DNA of 34,469 nucleotides from PALSA-1004 sp947474275 (GCA_947474275.1 CANJHY010000026.1:1-34469); one strand, 5' to 3'. Counted from the first letter of the stretch, positions 14,920 through 23,956 are shown. Notes: generated from the letters alone by a model not told the origin. Made by a program: numbers and translations.

Positions 14920-15519
14920 TCAGGTTTCTGCAATCAGGGCTTCCACCGCGTCGGCCTTCGCCCTTTCAATCGGCTTGCCCGCGATGCTGGTCTTCAGCGG
15001 CAGGCGCAGGTCGCGCGGCGACAGCAACGTCAGGTGCACGTCGTAACCATCGCGGTTAAAAATCAATACCGGCGCGGCGAGCGGCATGTCGCCGGCAAAA
15101 AGGCGCGTCTCGGCGCTGCGAAAACGAATATCACGGCCGAGCAGAAAGTGCTCTACGCTCTTGGCATTGTCGTTAAAGAGCTGCAGCTGGATGTCGGCAT
15201 TGCTGCCGGCGCTGCCTCTCAGCGCCGAACCGATCAGGTGCGGATTGAACGCGGCCAGTTCGCGCATGATGGCGAGCGCCAGTTGCCGCAACTCGCGCAG
15301 TTGCGCGGTATGGCCGTTCTGGTAGAGCTCTCGATAAAGCCTGAGCTGCGCATCTATCTCGTCATTGTTGGGCATTTGCCGCGTATCGGCCGCGCCGACC
15401 TGGCGCGCCGCTTTGCGTTTGGCCTGCGCGTAGTCTTCGATACCTTCTTCGGCCATCAGGCGCGCGGCAACATGCGCGATGCTTTCACGCAGTTGGTTGC
15501 GGCCGGTATCGCGCGCCAT
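14920..15519 (-). CDS. Conserved protein of unknown function, downstream of mrcA
   Basis: The 199-residue product (MARDTGRNQLRESIAHVAAR...) has no signal peptide or membrane segment. Its N-terminal part is helical and charged (ARLMAEEGIEDYAQAKRKAA). A middle segment (residues about 95-125: LIGSALRGSAGSNADIQLQLF) looks like a nucleotidyltransferase-type G-S-(x)n-D-I-x-L strand-turn, with an acidic pair DIQLQLFND, followed by a beta-rich end. I recall similar proteobacterial proteins annotated as hypothetical or nucleotidyltransferase-like, but I would not assign an activity. It starts 5 bp after the mrcA stop, so it is surely co-transcribed with PBP1A, hinting at an envelope link only by association. 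An in-frame ATG at 15687 lies inside mrcA and is unlikely. Confidence 0.8.
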   Translation of the reverse strand: MARDTGRNQLRESIAHVAARLMAEEGIEDYAQAKRKAARQVGAADTRQMPNNDEIDAQLRLYRELYQNGHTAQLRELRQLALAIMRELAAFNPHLIGSALRGSAGSNADIQLQLFNDNAKSVEHFLLGRDIRFRSAETRLFAGDMPLAAPVLIFNRDGYDVHLTLLSPRDLRLPLKTSIAGKPIERAKADAVEALIAET

Positions 15520-15526
15520 GGCGGGT

Positions 15527-17842
15527 TCAGAACAACTGGCTTTTGACTTCTTCCGGCGGCTTTGCGGCGCCCGGCGCTGACGCTTCGCCATCGCGCTCGA
15601 CGGGCAGAAATTCCTGGTAAAAATACTCCGCGATGCGGCCGTCGGGATCGCGCAATCCGCTTTCCGGATTGATGCGTGCTTGCACAACTGCCTCGGGAAC
15701 GACGCGCGGCTGCTCTTCGACGCCTTTCATCACCTTGCCCATGTAAGAAATCCACATCGGCAGCGCGGCCTGCCCTCCGGTCTCGTTGTGGCCCAGCGTG
15801 TGGGGGTTGTCGAAACCTATCCAGGCAACCGCCACCAGCCCGCTGCCGAATCCGCAAAACCAGGCATCGACAAATTCGTTGGTGGTGCCGGTCTTGCCGG
15901 CGAGATCGGTGCGGCCGAGTTGCATGGCGCGCGTCGCAGTGCCCATCTTTACCACGTCCTGCAGCATATTGGTCATGATGAACGCGTTGCGCGCGTCGAT
16001 CGCACGCTCGGCGGATTCTCCGGCCCGCTCGGGCCGCGCCTGCGCGACGATATTGCCCTTCATATCTTCGACGCGCGCGATGAAATACGGCGGCACGCGA
16101 TAGCCGCCGTTGGCAAATACGCCGTAAGCGCCGACCATTTGCATGGGCGTGACGTTGCCGGCGCCGAGCGCCATCGTCAGATAGGGCGGATGATATTTTG
16201 CTTCGAACCCGAAGCGCGTGATGTAGTCCTGTGCATACTGCGGCGTGATGGCCTGCAGTATGCGCACAGACACCAGGTTCTTGGATTTGACCAGCGCCGT
16301 GCGCATGCGCATCGGGCCTTCGAATTTGCCGTCGAAGTTCTTCGGCTCCCACGGCGCCGAGCCGGTCTGGCTCGCATCGAACACCAGCGGCGCATCATTG
16401 ATAATGGTGGCCGGCGTAAAACCTTTCTCCAGCGCGGCCGAATAAACAAACGGCTTGAAACTCGAGCCCGGTTGGCGCAGCGCCTGCGTGACGTGATTGT
16501 ATTTGTTGCGCGCGAAATCGAAACCGCCTACCAGCGCGCGGATGGCGCCGTCGGCCGGATCGGTCGATACCAGCGCGGCCTCGACCTGCGGCAATTGCGT
16601 GATCTGCCAATGGCCTTTTTCGTCCTTCTGTATGCGGATGATCGCACCGCGCCGCACCCGCTGATTGACGGGTGACTTGTCGCCCAGCATTTTCTGCGCA
16701 AACTTGAGGCCCTCGCCGCTGATTTCCAGAGTCTCGCCGCCCTTGCGATAGATTTTGACCGCGCGCGCGTTGGCGTCGAGCACCAGTGCCGGATAAATGT
16801 CATCGCTTTCGGTTTCATCCTGCAGCGCATCTTCGAAATTCTCGTCCGTCGGTTGCGGGCCGAGTTCGACGTAACTTTCCGCGCCGCGATAACCGTGACG
16901 ATGATCGTAGTCGATGACGCCGGCGCGCACGGCTGCGTAAGCCGCGTTTTGATGCGTGGCGGAGAGTGTCGTGTAGACCTTGAATCCGCGCGTGTAAATG
17001 TCGTCCTGAAAACGCTCGTACAGAACCTGGCGCACCATTTCCGCGAAGTGGTCGGCCTTGACCGCGAACTCGTTGACATATTTCTTGACGGTGAGCACCT
17101 GCTTGTCCGCCGCCTGCCATTGCTCGTCGGAAATAAAATCGAGTTCGCGCATGCGCCGCAAAACGTATTGCTGGCGCAATTTCGCACGCTTGGGATTGAC
17201 GACCGGGTTGAAGCTCGACGGCGCCTTGGGCAGGCCTGCGAGCATGGCCATCTCAGCGACGTTCAGCTGATCGAGCGATTTGCCGAAATAAATTTGCGCG
17301 GCCGCGGCGAATCCGTACGCGCGCTGGCCGAGATAGATCTGGTTGATATAGAGCTCGAGTATCTGGTCCTTGGCGAGGCCGTGCTCGATCTTGAACGCGA
17401 GCAGCATCTCGTTAAATTTGCGCGTAAAGGTTTTTTCCTTGGACAGAAAAAAATTGCGCGCAACCTGCATGGTGATGGTGCTGGCACCCTGGCGCGCCCC
17501 GCCGGACACGAAATTCGACAGCGCGGCGCGAATGACACCGACATAATCGACCCCGCCGTGCTGGTAAAACCTCTCGTCCTCGGCCGCGAGTATGGCCTCG
17601 CGCATCTCCTTGGGCACGGCTGCGATCTTGACCACCGCGCGCCGCTCCTCCCCGAACTCCCCGATCAGCAATCCCTCGCTGCTATATATGCGGAGCGGAA
17701 CCTTGGGTTGATAGTTGGTCAGAACGTCGATATCCGGAAGCGTCGGCCAGACAATTACTACAACAAAAACAATGACTAAGACGCCAGCGGCAACGGCGGA
17801 CAGCAGCAGGGTAAGGGGAAAGGACCACCAGCGGGAAAACAT
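15527..17842 (-). CDS. mrcA: Penicillin-binding protein 1A (bifunctional glycosyltransferase/transpeptidase)
   Basis: This inner-membrane class A PBP polymerises lipid II and cross-links peptidoglycan. The 771-residue protein starts with a membrane anchor (about 8-33). The GT51 domain has the catalytic Glu88 in AAEDERFYQHGG, then RQGASTITMQVARN (118-130) and LELYINQIYLGQRAYGFAAAA. After an OB-like insert come the transpeptidase motifs: SSFK with active Ser460, SKN at 520-522 and KTGT at 650-653. No catalytic residue is missing. It is divergent from pilM across a 247-bp gap, the ponA-pilMNOPQ arrangement known from Pseudomonas and other proteobacteria. The unknown gene at 14920-15519 follows directly. 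Confidence 0.96.
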   Translation of the reverse strand: MFSRWWSFPLTLLLSAVAAGVLVIVFVVVIVWPTLPDIDVLTNYQPKVPLRIYSSEGLLIGEFGEERRAVVKIAAVPKEMREAILAAEDERFYQHGGVDYVGVIRAALSNFVSGGARQGASTITMQVARNFFLSKEKTFTRKFNEMLLAFKIEHGLAKDQILELYINQIYLGQRAYGFAAAAQIYFGKSLDQLNVAEMAMLAGLPKAPSSFNPVVNPKRAKLRQQYVLRRMRELDFISDEQWQAADKQVLTVKKYVNEFAVKADHFAEMVRQVLYERFQDDIYTRGFKVYTTLSATHQNAAYAAVRAGVIDYDHRHGYRGAESYVELGPQPTDENFEDALQDETESDDIYPALVLDANARAVKIYRKGGETLEISGEGLKFAQKMLGDKSPVNQRVRRGAIIRIQKDEKGHWQITQLPQVEAALVSTDPADGAIRALVGGFDFARNKYNHVTQALRQPGSSFKPFVYSAALEKGFTPATIINDAPLVFDASQTGSAPWEPKNFDGKFEGPMRMRTALVKSKNLVSVRILQAITPQYAQDYITRFGFEAKYHPPYLTMALGAGNVTPMQMVGAYGVFANGGYRVPPYFIARVEDMKGNIVAQARPERAGESAERAIDARNAFIMTNMLQDVVKMGTATRAMQLGRTDLAGKTGTTNEFVDAWFCGFGSGLVAVAWIGFDNPHTLGHNETGGQAALPMWISYMGKVMKGVEEQPRVVPEAVVQARINPESGLRDPDGRIAEYFYQEFLPVERDGEASAPGAAKPPEEVKSQLF

Positions 17843-17966
17843 AGCCTAACCGGACAAAAAGTTGATTGTTGTAAAAAAACAACGGCTTAACATGTGGGTT
17901 GGGGAGAGTAAAAGCGGGCTGTGCCGGCACACGCTAAATAGTTAAGACATAAAGCGAATTTGGCAC

Positions 17967-17972
17967 ATTATA
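17967..17972 (-). promoter_or_regulatory. Candidate -10 element of the mrcA promoter
   Basis: A perfect TATAAT on the minus strand sits in the mrcA-pilM gap, about 125 bp before the mrcA ATG. The matching -35 17 bp upstream (TTCCTT) is poor. The resulting untranslated leader of roughly 120 nt includes a run of seven T on the minus strand and short repeats of TTGTTG and CAAC. I see no hairpin strong enough to call a terminator there. Confidence 0.35.
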
Positions 17973-18028
17973 AGCCGTGCACCCGTTAAAAGGAACGGCG
18001 CGGAATTACTTTACATGCTAGTTAGTTG

Positions 18029-18057
18029 TTGTTAGCATTTAATGTGAATTATATAAA
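18029..18057 (+). promoter_or_regulatory. Sigma70-type promoter of the pilMNOPQ operon
   Basis: TTGTTA (18029-18034) and TATAAA (18052-18057) are separated by exactly 17 bp, with four and five of six consensus bases. Transcription would start near 18064, giving a leader of about 26 nt that ends with the AAGGGA ribosome-binding site and the pilM GTG at 18090. No sigma54-type GG-N10-GC element is evident. Confidence 0.6.
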
Positions 18058-18089
18058 CTGCTCCTAACCAGCCTACGCTTAAGGGAAAA

Positions 18090-19181
18090 GTGAACTTTAA
18101 CCTCGAATTTCTAGAGCGCCTGTTCAAGTCGAAAGCGCCCCCGTTGATCGGCTGCGATATCAGCTCGTCATCGGTCAAACTGGTCGAGATTGCCGAAGTC
18201 GGCAAGAACGTCTACCGGGTCGAGCGCTATTCGATCGAGCCGCTGCCGCGCGACGCAGTGGTTGACGGCAATATCAATAATCTGGAAGCGGTCAGCGATT
18301 GCCTGAAGCGCGGCTGGAAGCGCATGGGCACGAATATCAAGGGCCTCGCGCTCGCGCTGCCCTCCGCGGCAGTCATCACGAAAAAAATCGTGGTCCCGGC
18401 CGGCCAGCTGGAAAACGAACTCGAACTGCAGGTCGAAACCGAAGCCAACCAGTACATTCCGTTTGCGCTGGACGAAGTCAACCTCGATTTCCAGGTGATC
18501 GGGCCCGCGCCCAACAGCCCGGACGACGTGGAGGTGCTGATCGCAGCGTCGCGCAAGGAGAAAATCGAAGACCGCGTCGCCGCCGCCGAAGCCGCCGGCT
18601 TGAAGGCGCTAGTCGTGGACATCGAATCTTTCGCCATTCAGACCGCGTTCGAGCTGATCGAACGCGCACTGCCGGAAAACGGCAAAGACCAGAACATCGC
18701 CATCGTCGACGTCGGCACCACGATGATGAATCTTAATGTGCTGCGCAACGGCCAATCGATCTACATGCGCGAGCAGCCGTTCGGCGGCAATACCCTGACG
18801 CAGGAGATCCAGCGCGCTTTCGGCATGTCGCCGGAAGAAGCGGAAGCCGCCAAACGCACCGGTGGCCTGCCGGACAATTATGACGCCGAGGTGCTGGCGC
18901 CGTTCATGGATACGCTGGGACTGGAAGTCGCGCGCGCGCTGCAGTTTTTCTTCACCTCGACCCAATACAACCAGGTGAACCACATTCTGCTCGCCGGCGG
19001 CTGCGCTGCGATCCCGGGCATCGATGAAGTCACGACGCGCCGCACGTCGGTTCCCTCCATGATCGCCAATCCGTTCGCGAACATGGCGCTGTCGTCGAAA
19101 ATCAGGCCGAAGAACCTCGCCACCGACGCGCCGTCGCTGATGGTGGCTTGCGGTCTTGCGATGCGGAGATTCGACGCATGA
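18090..19181 (+). CDS. pilM: Type IV pilus assembly ATPase-fold protein PilM
   Basis: PilM is a cytoplasmic, actin/FtsA-like nucleotide-binding protein that binds the short N-terminal tail of PilN and links the inner-membrane PilN/PilO ring to the motor. The 363-residue product has phosphate loop 1 IGCDISSSSVKLVEI (about 20-34), a second phosphate loop IAIVDVGTTMMNLNV (about 203-217), and the adenosine motif ILLAGGCAAIPGI (about 300-312). The start is GTG with AAGGGA five bases upstream. The stop overlaps pilN as ATGA. It is the first gene of a complete pilMNOPQ operon. Confidence 0.95.
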   Translation: MNFNLEFLERLFKSKAPPLIGCDISSSSVKLVEIAEVGKNVYRVERYSIEPLPRDAVVDGNINNLEAVSDCLKRGWKRMGTNIKGLALALPSAAVITKKIVVPAGQLENELELQVETEANQYIPFALDEVNLDFQVIGPAPNSPDDVEVLIAASRKEKIEDRVAAAEAAGLKALVVDIESFAIQTAFELIERALPENGKDQNIAIVDVGTTMMNLNVLRNGQSIYMREQPFGGNTLTQEIQRAFGMSPEEAEAAKRTGGLPDNYDAEVLAPFMDTLGLEVARALQFFFTSTQYNQVNHILLAGGCAAIPGIDEVTTRRTSVPSMIANPFANMALSSKIRPKNLATDAPSLMVACGLAMRRFDA

Positions 19182-19840
19182 TACGCATCAACCTACTGCC
19201 GCATCGCGAGATCCGGCGCAAACAGCAGCAAAAAGAATTCTTCATCTTGGTCGGCGCCGTGGCGGGCCTCGGCGCGACCGTGTGGTTTGCGACCCACAGC
19301 TATCTGGGCGGCCAGCTCGAGGAGCAGAACGGGCGCAATACCTACCTCGAAACCGAAATTGCCGCGCTGGACAAGCAGATTGAAGAAATCAAGAAGGTCC
19401 AGGAACAAACCACCGCGTTGCTGCAGCGCAAGAAAATCGTCGAATCGTTGCAGGCCAATCGCGCGGAAACGGTTTACCTGCTGGACCAGCTGGTGCGCCA
19501 GTTGCCGGACGGGGTGTACCTGAAAAGCGTCCAGCAAAAAGGCGCCCGGGTCGCCGTCAACGGCTTTGCCCAATCGAACGCCCGCGTCTCCACGTTCATG
19601 CGCAACCTGGAGTCATCGCCTTATCTCGAAAAGCCGAGCCTGATCGAAATTCACGCAATTCAGGACAAGACCTCGCGCCTGAGTGAATTCAGCCTCGCCG
19701 TATCGCTGGCGCGCAGCAAGGAAGACCCGGCAGCCGGCAAGAAACCGGCAGCCGCAGCCGGCGCCGCCATACCAACCGCGCAAGTCGTCGCACCTGGCGC
19801 TCCGGCCAAGGGCGCTCCCCCCGCGGAAACCAAAAAATGA
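19178..19840 (+). CDS. pilN: Type IV pilus inner-membrane protein PilN
   Basis: PilN forms the inner-membrane alignment ring with PilO. The N-terminus MIRINLLPHREIRRKQQQ contains INLLP, the conserved tail that docks into PilM. It is followed by one transmembrane helix (about 18-40), a coiled-coil (EEQNGRNTYLETEIAALDKQ region) and a ferredoxin-like periplasmic domain. The C-terminal 35 residues are a low-complexity Ala/Pro/Lys tail (KKPAAAAGAAIPTAQ...), probably disordered. I start at the ATG at 19178, which overlaps the pilM stop as ATGA and gives 220 residues. An upstream in-frame ATG (19148) would add ten residues before the conserved motif. Confidence 0.94.
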   Translation: MIRINLLPHREIRRKQQQKEFFILVGAVAGLGATVWFATHSYLGGQLEEQNGRNTYLETEIAALDKQIEEIKKVQEQTTALLQRKKIVESLQANRAETVYLLDQLVRQLPDGVYLKSVQQKGARVAVNGFAQSNARVSTFMRNLESSPYLEKPSLIEIHAIQDKTSRLSEFSLAVSLARSKEDPAAGKKPAAAAGAAIPTAQVVAPGAPAKGAPPAETKK

Positions 19841-20487
19841 TGACCTTAGACGATCTCCGGCGCCTCGACCCCAAGAGCATCGGCAGCTGGCCGGCGCTGC
19901 CCAAGCTCGGCATCCTGTTGCTCGCGTTCATCGGCATTATCGTCGGCAGCTACTTTCTGGACTGGCAGGGGCAGCTCGAGTCGATTGACGCCTCCCTGAA
20001 AAAAGAACAGACGCTGCGTACCACGTTCATCGACAAGAAGAAGCAGGCGATCGATCTCGACGCTTACCGCAAGCAGCTGGCCGATATCGAGAAATCGTTC
20101 GGCACGCTGCTCAAACAACTGCCCAGCAAATCCGAGATGGAAGCCTTGCTGACCGACATCAACCAGGCCGGGCTGGGACGTGGGCTTCAATTCGAATTGT
20201 TCAAACCCGCTGCCAACGAGACGCTGTCCGAGTTTTACGCGGAACTGCCGATCAGTATCAAGATCACCGGCAGCTACCACGACATGGGCGCCTTCGCGAG
20301 CGACATTTCGAAACTGTCGCGCATCGTGCTTTTGAACGATGTCAGCCTCGCCCTGAGCCCCAAGGAGGGTGGATTGACGATGGACGCGATCGCGAAGACT
20401 TACCGCTATCTCGACGAAGAAGAGATTGCGAAGGCGAAGAAAACCGCCAGGGACAAAGCGGGTAAAGCAGCGGCGGCCAAAAAATGA
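19837..20487 (+). CDS. pilO: Type IV pilus inner-membrane protein PilO
   Basis: PilO pairs with PilN, connecting to PilP in the periplasm. The 216-residue protein has a short cytoplasmic segment (MMTLDDLRRLDPKSIGSWPA), one transmembrane helix (about 22-42, LGILLLAFIGIIVGSYF), a coiled-coil (about 48-105), and a ferredoxin-like fold (ELPISIKITGSYHDMGAFASD... is the typical strand-helix). The C-terminal tail is Lys/Ala-rich (AKAKKTARDKAGKAAAAKK). Start codons ATG 19837 and ATG 19840 are adjacent; the first forms ATGA with the pilN stop. Confidence 0.94.
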   Translation: MMTLDDLRRLDPKSIGSWPALPKLGILLLAFIGIIVGSYFLDWQGQLESIDASLKKEQTLRTTFIDKKKQAIDLDAYRKQLADIEKSFGTLLKQLPSKSEMEALLTDINQAGLGRGLQFELFKPAANETLSEFYAELPISIKITGSYHDMGAFASDISKLSRIVLLNDVSLALSPKEGGLTMDAIAKTYRYLDEEEIAKAKKTARDKAGKAAAAKK

Positions 20488-21008
20488 TCCGGCGAATTCT
20501 TATTCCAATGTTGATTTGCCTGGGCCTCGCGTCCTGCGGCGGGGAATCGTATTCGGATCTGCGGCAGTTCGTGAAAGAATCGGAAAATCTGCCGCGCGGC
20601 AGAATTCCGCCGCTGCCCGACGTCAAGCCGTACGAGCCTTTCACGTATGACGCCTACAACCTGGTCGATCCGTTCAAGCCGCGCAAGATCGAGCCGCCGA
20701 AGACCCTCGCCGGCGGCGGTATCCAGCCGGACCGCGTGCGCCGCAAAGAACCGCTTGAAGCGTATCCGCTGGAGAACCTGCGCATGGTCGGCACGCTGCA
20801 GCAGAACAAGGCGACCTACGCGCTGGTGAAAAGCCCGGACAACAACCTGTTCCGGGTCAAGTCCGGCAACTATCTTGGACAGAATTTCGGCCTGATCACC
20901 GAAATTTCGGAATCGACGATCAAGTTGAAGGAAATCGTGCAGGACAGCGGCGGCGACTGGACCGAGCGTGTCAGCACGCTGACGCTGGCAGAGGATGCAG
21001 GCAAATGA
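20484..21008 (+). CDS. pilP: Type IV pilus lipoprotein PilP
   Basis: PilP is an inner-membrane lipoprotein that bridges the PilN/PilO ring to the secretin PilQ. The 174-residue product has a lipoprotein signal with lipobox LASC and lipidated Cys18. A proline-rich, extended segment follows (about 30-75: IPPLPDVKPYEPFTYDAYN...), which contacts PilNO. The C-terminal beta-sandwich HR domain (about 88-165, LENLRMVGTLQQNKATYALVK...) binds PilQ. The start overlaps pilO as ATGA. Complete; no unusual residues seen. Confidence 0.94.
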   Translation: MIRRILIPMLICLGLASCGGESYSDLRQFVKESENLPRGRIPPLPDVKPYEPFTYDAYNLVDPFKPRKIEPPKTLAGGGIQPDRVRRKEPLEAYPLENLRMVGTLQQNKATYALVKSPDNNLFRVKSGNYLGQNFGLITEISESTIKLKEIVQDSGGDWTERVSTLTLAEDAGK

Positions 21009-21073
21009 ATCGGTGCAGCAGTAGTGGCCGCAACTACCGCATCAGCGACCGGCCGAACATATCTGGAGGCATT

Positions 21074-23209
21074 ATGAAATTCTCGGACAACCTATTGAAA
21101 ACGGTGCTTGGCCTTGTGCTTGCAGTCAGCGTCGGCTTGACCGCGAATTTCGCGGCCTGGGCGCAAAGCGCGAACCCCGAAGCCAACGGCATCGAGGCGA
21201 TAACCGTGGCCAGGCAGCAGGGCGGCAACACGGTCATTCGGATCACGCTGCGCCAGCCGCTCGCCAATCCCCCGGCCGGGTTCACCATCACCAATCCGCC
21301 GCGGATCGCATTCGACTTTCCGAATACCGTAAACGCGCTCGGCAAGAACTCGCAGGAAGTCGGCGATGGCGACCTGCGCAACATGAACATCGTGCAGGCC
21401 GGCGATCGTACCCGGCTGGTGATGAATCTCTCCAAAACGCTCGGCTACGACACCAAAATCGACGGTAAAACCCTGTTCATCACCCTGCAGACGGCCAGCG
21501 GCGACGCGGTCGCGGCAACCCCGATCACCTCGCATTTCGCGGAAGCGAAAGCGAACGACACGCGCCACACTTTGCGCGACATTAGTTTCCGCCGCGGGCC
21601 GAACGGCGAAGGCCGCATCGTGATCGACCTGTCGGACAGCAGCGTGGGCATCGATTTGCGCCAGCAGGGACGCAACCTGATCATCGACTTCATGAACACG
21701 GCCTTGCCGAAAAACCTCGAGCGCCGCCTCGACGTGATCGATTTCGCGACGCCGGTGCAGACCGTGGACGCATTCGTGCAAGGCGGCGGATCGCGCATTT
21801 CGATCGAGCCCAAAGGGCTGTGGGAACACTCGGCCTACCAGACGAACAACCAGTTCATCGTCGAAATCAAACCGATCGTCGAAGACCCGAGCAAGCTGAT
21901 CCAGGGTTCGCGCGTCGGTTATACCGGCGAGAAGCTGTCGCTCAACTTCCAGAACGTCGAAGTGCGTGCGGTGCTGCAGGTCATTGCCGACTTCACCGGT
22001 TTTAACTTCATCACCAGCGATACGGTCGGCGGCAACCTCACGCTGCGGCTGAAGGATGTACCGTGGGACCAGGCCCTCGATATCATCCTGCAGACCAAGG
22101 GTCTCGACATGCGCAAGAACGGCAACGTAGTGTGGATCGCACCGCGCGACGAGCTCGCCACCAAGGAAAAACTGGCGCTCGAGGCGCAGGCGCAGATTTC
22201 CGACATCGAGCCGGTGCGCACCGAATCGTTCCAGTTGAATTACCAGAAGGCCGATGCCTTCCAGAAAATACTGGCCGACAAGGACCAGCGCATTCTGTCC
22301 AAACGCGGCAGCGCGGTCATCGATCCGCGCACCAATACGCTGTTCGTGCAGGACACGCCGTCACGGCTGGAGCAGGTCCGCGCGCTGGTGCGCAAGATCG
22401 ACGTGCCCGTCCGGCAGGTCATGATAGAAGCGCGCATCGTCGAAGCATCGGATACTTTTTCACGCAATCTGGGCGCCCGTCTTGGCACATTTGACCGCGG
22501 GTTCCAGAATTTTCCCGGCAAGGGCGACAATAAGCTTACGTTTGGCGGTTCGCTCGAATCGACGGGTTTCTTCACTTCGCAGATTGCGACGCCGATTCCG
22601 AACTTTATCCAGTCGCTGGGTGTAAATATGCCGGCGAGCGGCCTTAACGGCCAAAACCCGGGCATATTTTCCTTGGTCTTGTTTAACTCGGCGTTATCGC
22701 GATTTATCAACATGGAGGTTACGGCGCTGCAGGCCGACGGCAAAGGCAAGATCATTTCCAGCCCGCGCGTGATTACCGCCGACCAGGTCGAAGCCACCAT
22801 CGAGCAGGGCACGGAAGTGCCGTATCAGCAGTCGACTTCGAGCGGCGCGACCAGCATATCGTTCAAGAAAGCGACGCTGTCGCTTAAGGTCAAGCCGCAG
22901 ATTACGCCCGACGACAACATCATCATGGACCTCAATATCCATAAGGACGGCGTAATCGCGGGCACCACGCCGCCGTCGATCGATACCAAGCAGATCACAA
23001 CCAACGTGCTGGTGCAGAACGGCGGCACGGTCGTCATCGGCGGCATCTACACGCAGACACAAAGCGACGTGACCACCAAGGTACCGGTGTTCGGCGATCT
23101 GCCTTATGTCGGGTTCCTGTTCCGCAACAATTCGAAACAGGACGATCGTAACGAGCTCCTGATTTTCATCAGCCCGCGCATCATGAAAAATACGGTCTCG
23201 CTGCGCTGA
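21074..23209 (+). CDS. pilQ: Type IV pilus secretin PilQ
   Basis: PilQ is the multimeric outer-membrane pore through which the pilus passes; it also serves DNA uptake in competent species. From the ATG at 21074 the protein is 711 residues, with signal peptide MKFSDNLLKTVLGLVLAVSV...AWA. Two AMIN domains that bind peptidoglycan follow (roughly 38-130 and 160-255), then an STN/N0 domain (LSLNFQNVEVRAVLQVIADF), an N1/NolW repeat and the secretin domain (VRQVMIEARIVEASDTFSRN through LLIFISPRIMKN). TGGAGG stands five bases before this ATG. An in-frame ATG at 21005 forms ATGA with the pilP stop and would add 23 polar residues before the signal peptide. I prefer 21074, though the upstream ATG may act in coupling. 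Confidence 0.95.
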   Translation: MKFSDNLLKTVLGLVLAVSVGLTANFAAWAQSANPEANGIEAITVARQQGGNTVIRITLRQPLANPPAGFTITNPPRIAFDFPNTVNALGKNSQEVGDGDLRNMNIVQAGDRTRLVMNLSKTLGYDTKIDGKTLFITLQTASGDAVAATPITSHFAEAKANDTRHTLRDISFRRGPNGEGRIVIDLSDSSVGIDLRQQGRNLIIDFMNTALPKNLERRLDVIDFATPVQTVDAFVQGGGSRISIEPKGLWEHSAYQTNNQFIVEIKPIVEDPSKLIQGSRVGYTGEKLSLNFQNVEVRAVLQVIADFTGFNFITSDTVGGNLTLRLKDVPWDQALDIILQTKGLDMRKNGNVVWIAPRDELATKEKLALEAQAQISDIEPVRTESFQLNYQKADAFQKILADKDQRILSKRGSAVIDPRTNTLFVQDTPSRLEQVRALVRKIDVPVRQVMIEARIVEASDTFSRNLGARLGTFDRGFQNFPGKGDNKLTFGGSLESTGFFTSQIATPIPNFIQSLGVNMPASGLNGQNPGIFSLVLFNSALSRFINMEVTALQADGKGKIISSPRVITADQVEATIEQGTEVPYQQSTSSGATSISFKKATLSLKVKPQITPDDNIIMDLNIHKDGVIAGTTPPSIDTKQITTNVLVQNGGTVVIGGIYTQTQSDVTTKVPVFGDLPYVGFLFRNNSKQDDRNELLIFISPRIMKNTVSLR

Positions 23210-23232
23210 CCTGACGGTCTTAAGGCTTTCTT

Positions 23233-23262
23233 AAAAAACGGCGGGTTCGCCGCCGTTTTTTT
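23233..23262 (+). terminator. Intrinsic terminator of the pilMNOPQ operon
   Basis: A CGGCGG / CCGCCG stem (23239-23244 and 23250-23255) with loop GTTCG is preceded by six A and followed by seven T. It starts about 23 bp after the pilQ stop. It separates the pilus operon from aroK, which therefore needs its own promoter or readthrough; only about 60 bp lie between the terminator and the aroK ATG. Confidence 0.9.
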
Positions 23263-23321
23263 GCCCCGGCAACCGCCGGCCGGCGGCTCGGACGGCAACC
23301 GATTCACGCTACAATCTAGCC

Positions 23322-23918
23322 ATGTCCAATGCCCCCTCCACGGCTCTGCCCGACCACGCCACCCCGGGCAATATTTTTCTGGTCGGCCTGATGGGCGCCG
23401 GCAAGACCTCGGTCGGCCGCTTGCTGGCCAAGCGTTTCGGCAAGACATTTTATGATTGCGACCAGGAAATCGAGCTCCGCACCGGCGTGAAGATCCCGGT
23501 GATTTTCGAAATCGAGGGGGAAGCGGGGTTTCGCGCGCGCGAAGCCACCGTGTTGCGGGAACTCGCCGCCCTCAAAGACATCGTGCTTGCCACTGGCGGC
23601 GGCGCGATCCTGCGCGAAGAAAACCGGCAGACGCTGATGCAGGGCGGCACGGTCGTTTACCTGCGCGCGTCGCTCGACGACCTGTGGCAGCGCACGCGGC
23701 ATGACCGCAACCGTCCATTGCTGCAGACAGCAGACCCGCGCGCCAAGCTCGAAGAGTTGTTTGCGCAGCGCGATCCCCTCTACCACGAAGTCGCGTCCCT
23801 CGTCATGGATACCGGCAACCAGAGCCTCGGCAATCTTGCCAACCGGCTCGAGCAACGCCTGCGCGAGCACATGCTGGCGGCCGAGGCCGGAACTGCAGCG
23901 TCCGGAATGGCGCGCTAA
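23322..23918 (+). CDS. aroK: Shikimate kinase
   Basis: AroK phosphorylates shikimate at the 3-hydroxyl in chorismate synthesis. The 198-residue P-loop kinase has Walker A GLMGAGKTS (22-30), the shikimate/Mg Asp residues in YDCDQEIE (about 44-51), the GGGAIL motif (about 93-98) and the lid RHDRNRPLL. The N-terminal 16 residues (MSNAPSTALPDHATPG) are a short extension before the first strand, and the C-terminus carries an Ala-rich tail. It follows the pilQ terminator and precedes aroB by 38 bp; pilQ-aroK-aroB is a common order in proteobacteria. Confidence 0.95.
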   Translation: MSNAPSTALPDHATPGNIFLVGLMGAGKTSVGRLLAKRFGKTFYDCDQEIELRTGVKIPVIFEIEGEAGFRAREATVLRELAALKDIVLATGGGAILREENRQTLMQGGTVVYLRASLDDLWQRTRHDRNRPLLQTADPRAKLEELFAQRDPLYHEVASLVMDTGNQSLGNLANRLEQRLREHMLAAEAGTAASGMAR

Positions 23919-23956
23919 GCCGCATGCCAGGCGCTCGATTGCCGATCAGGAAAATC

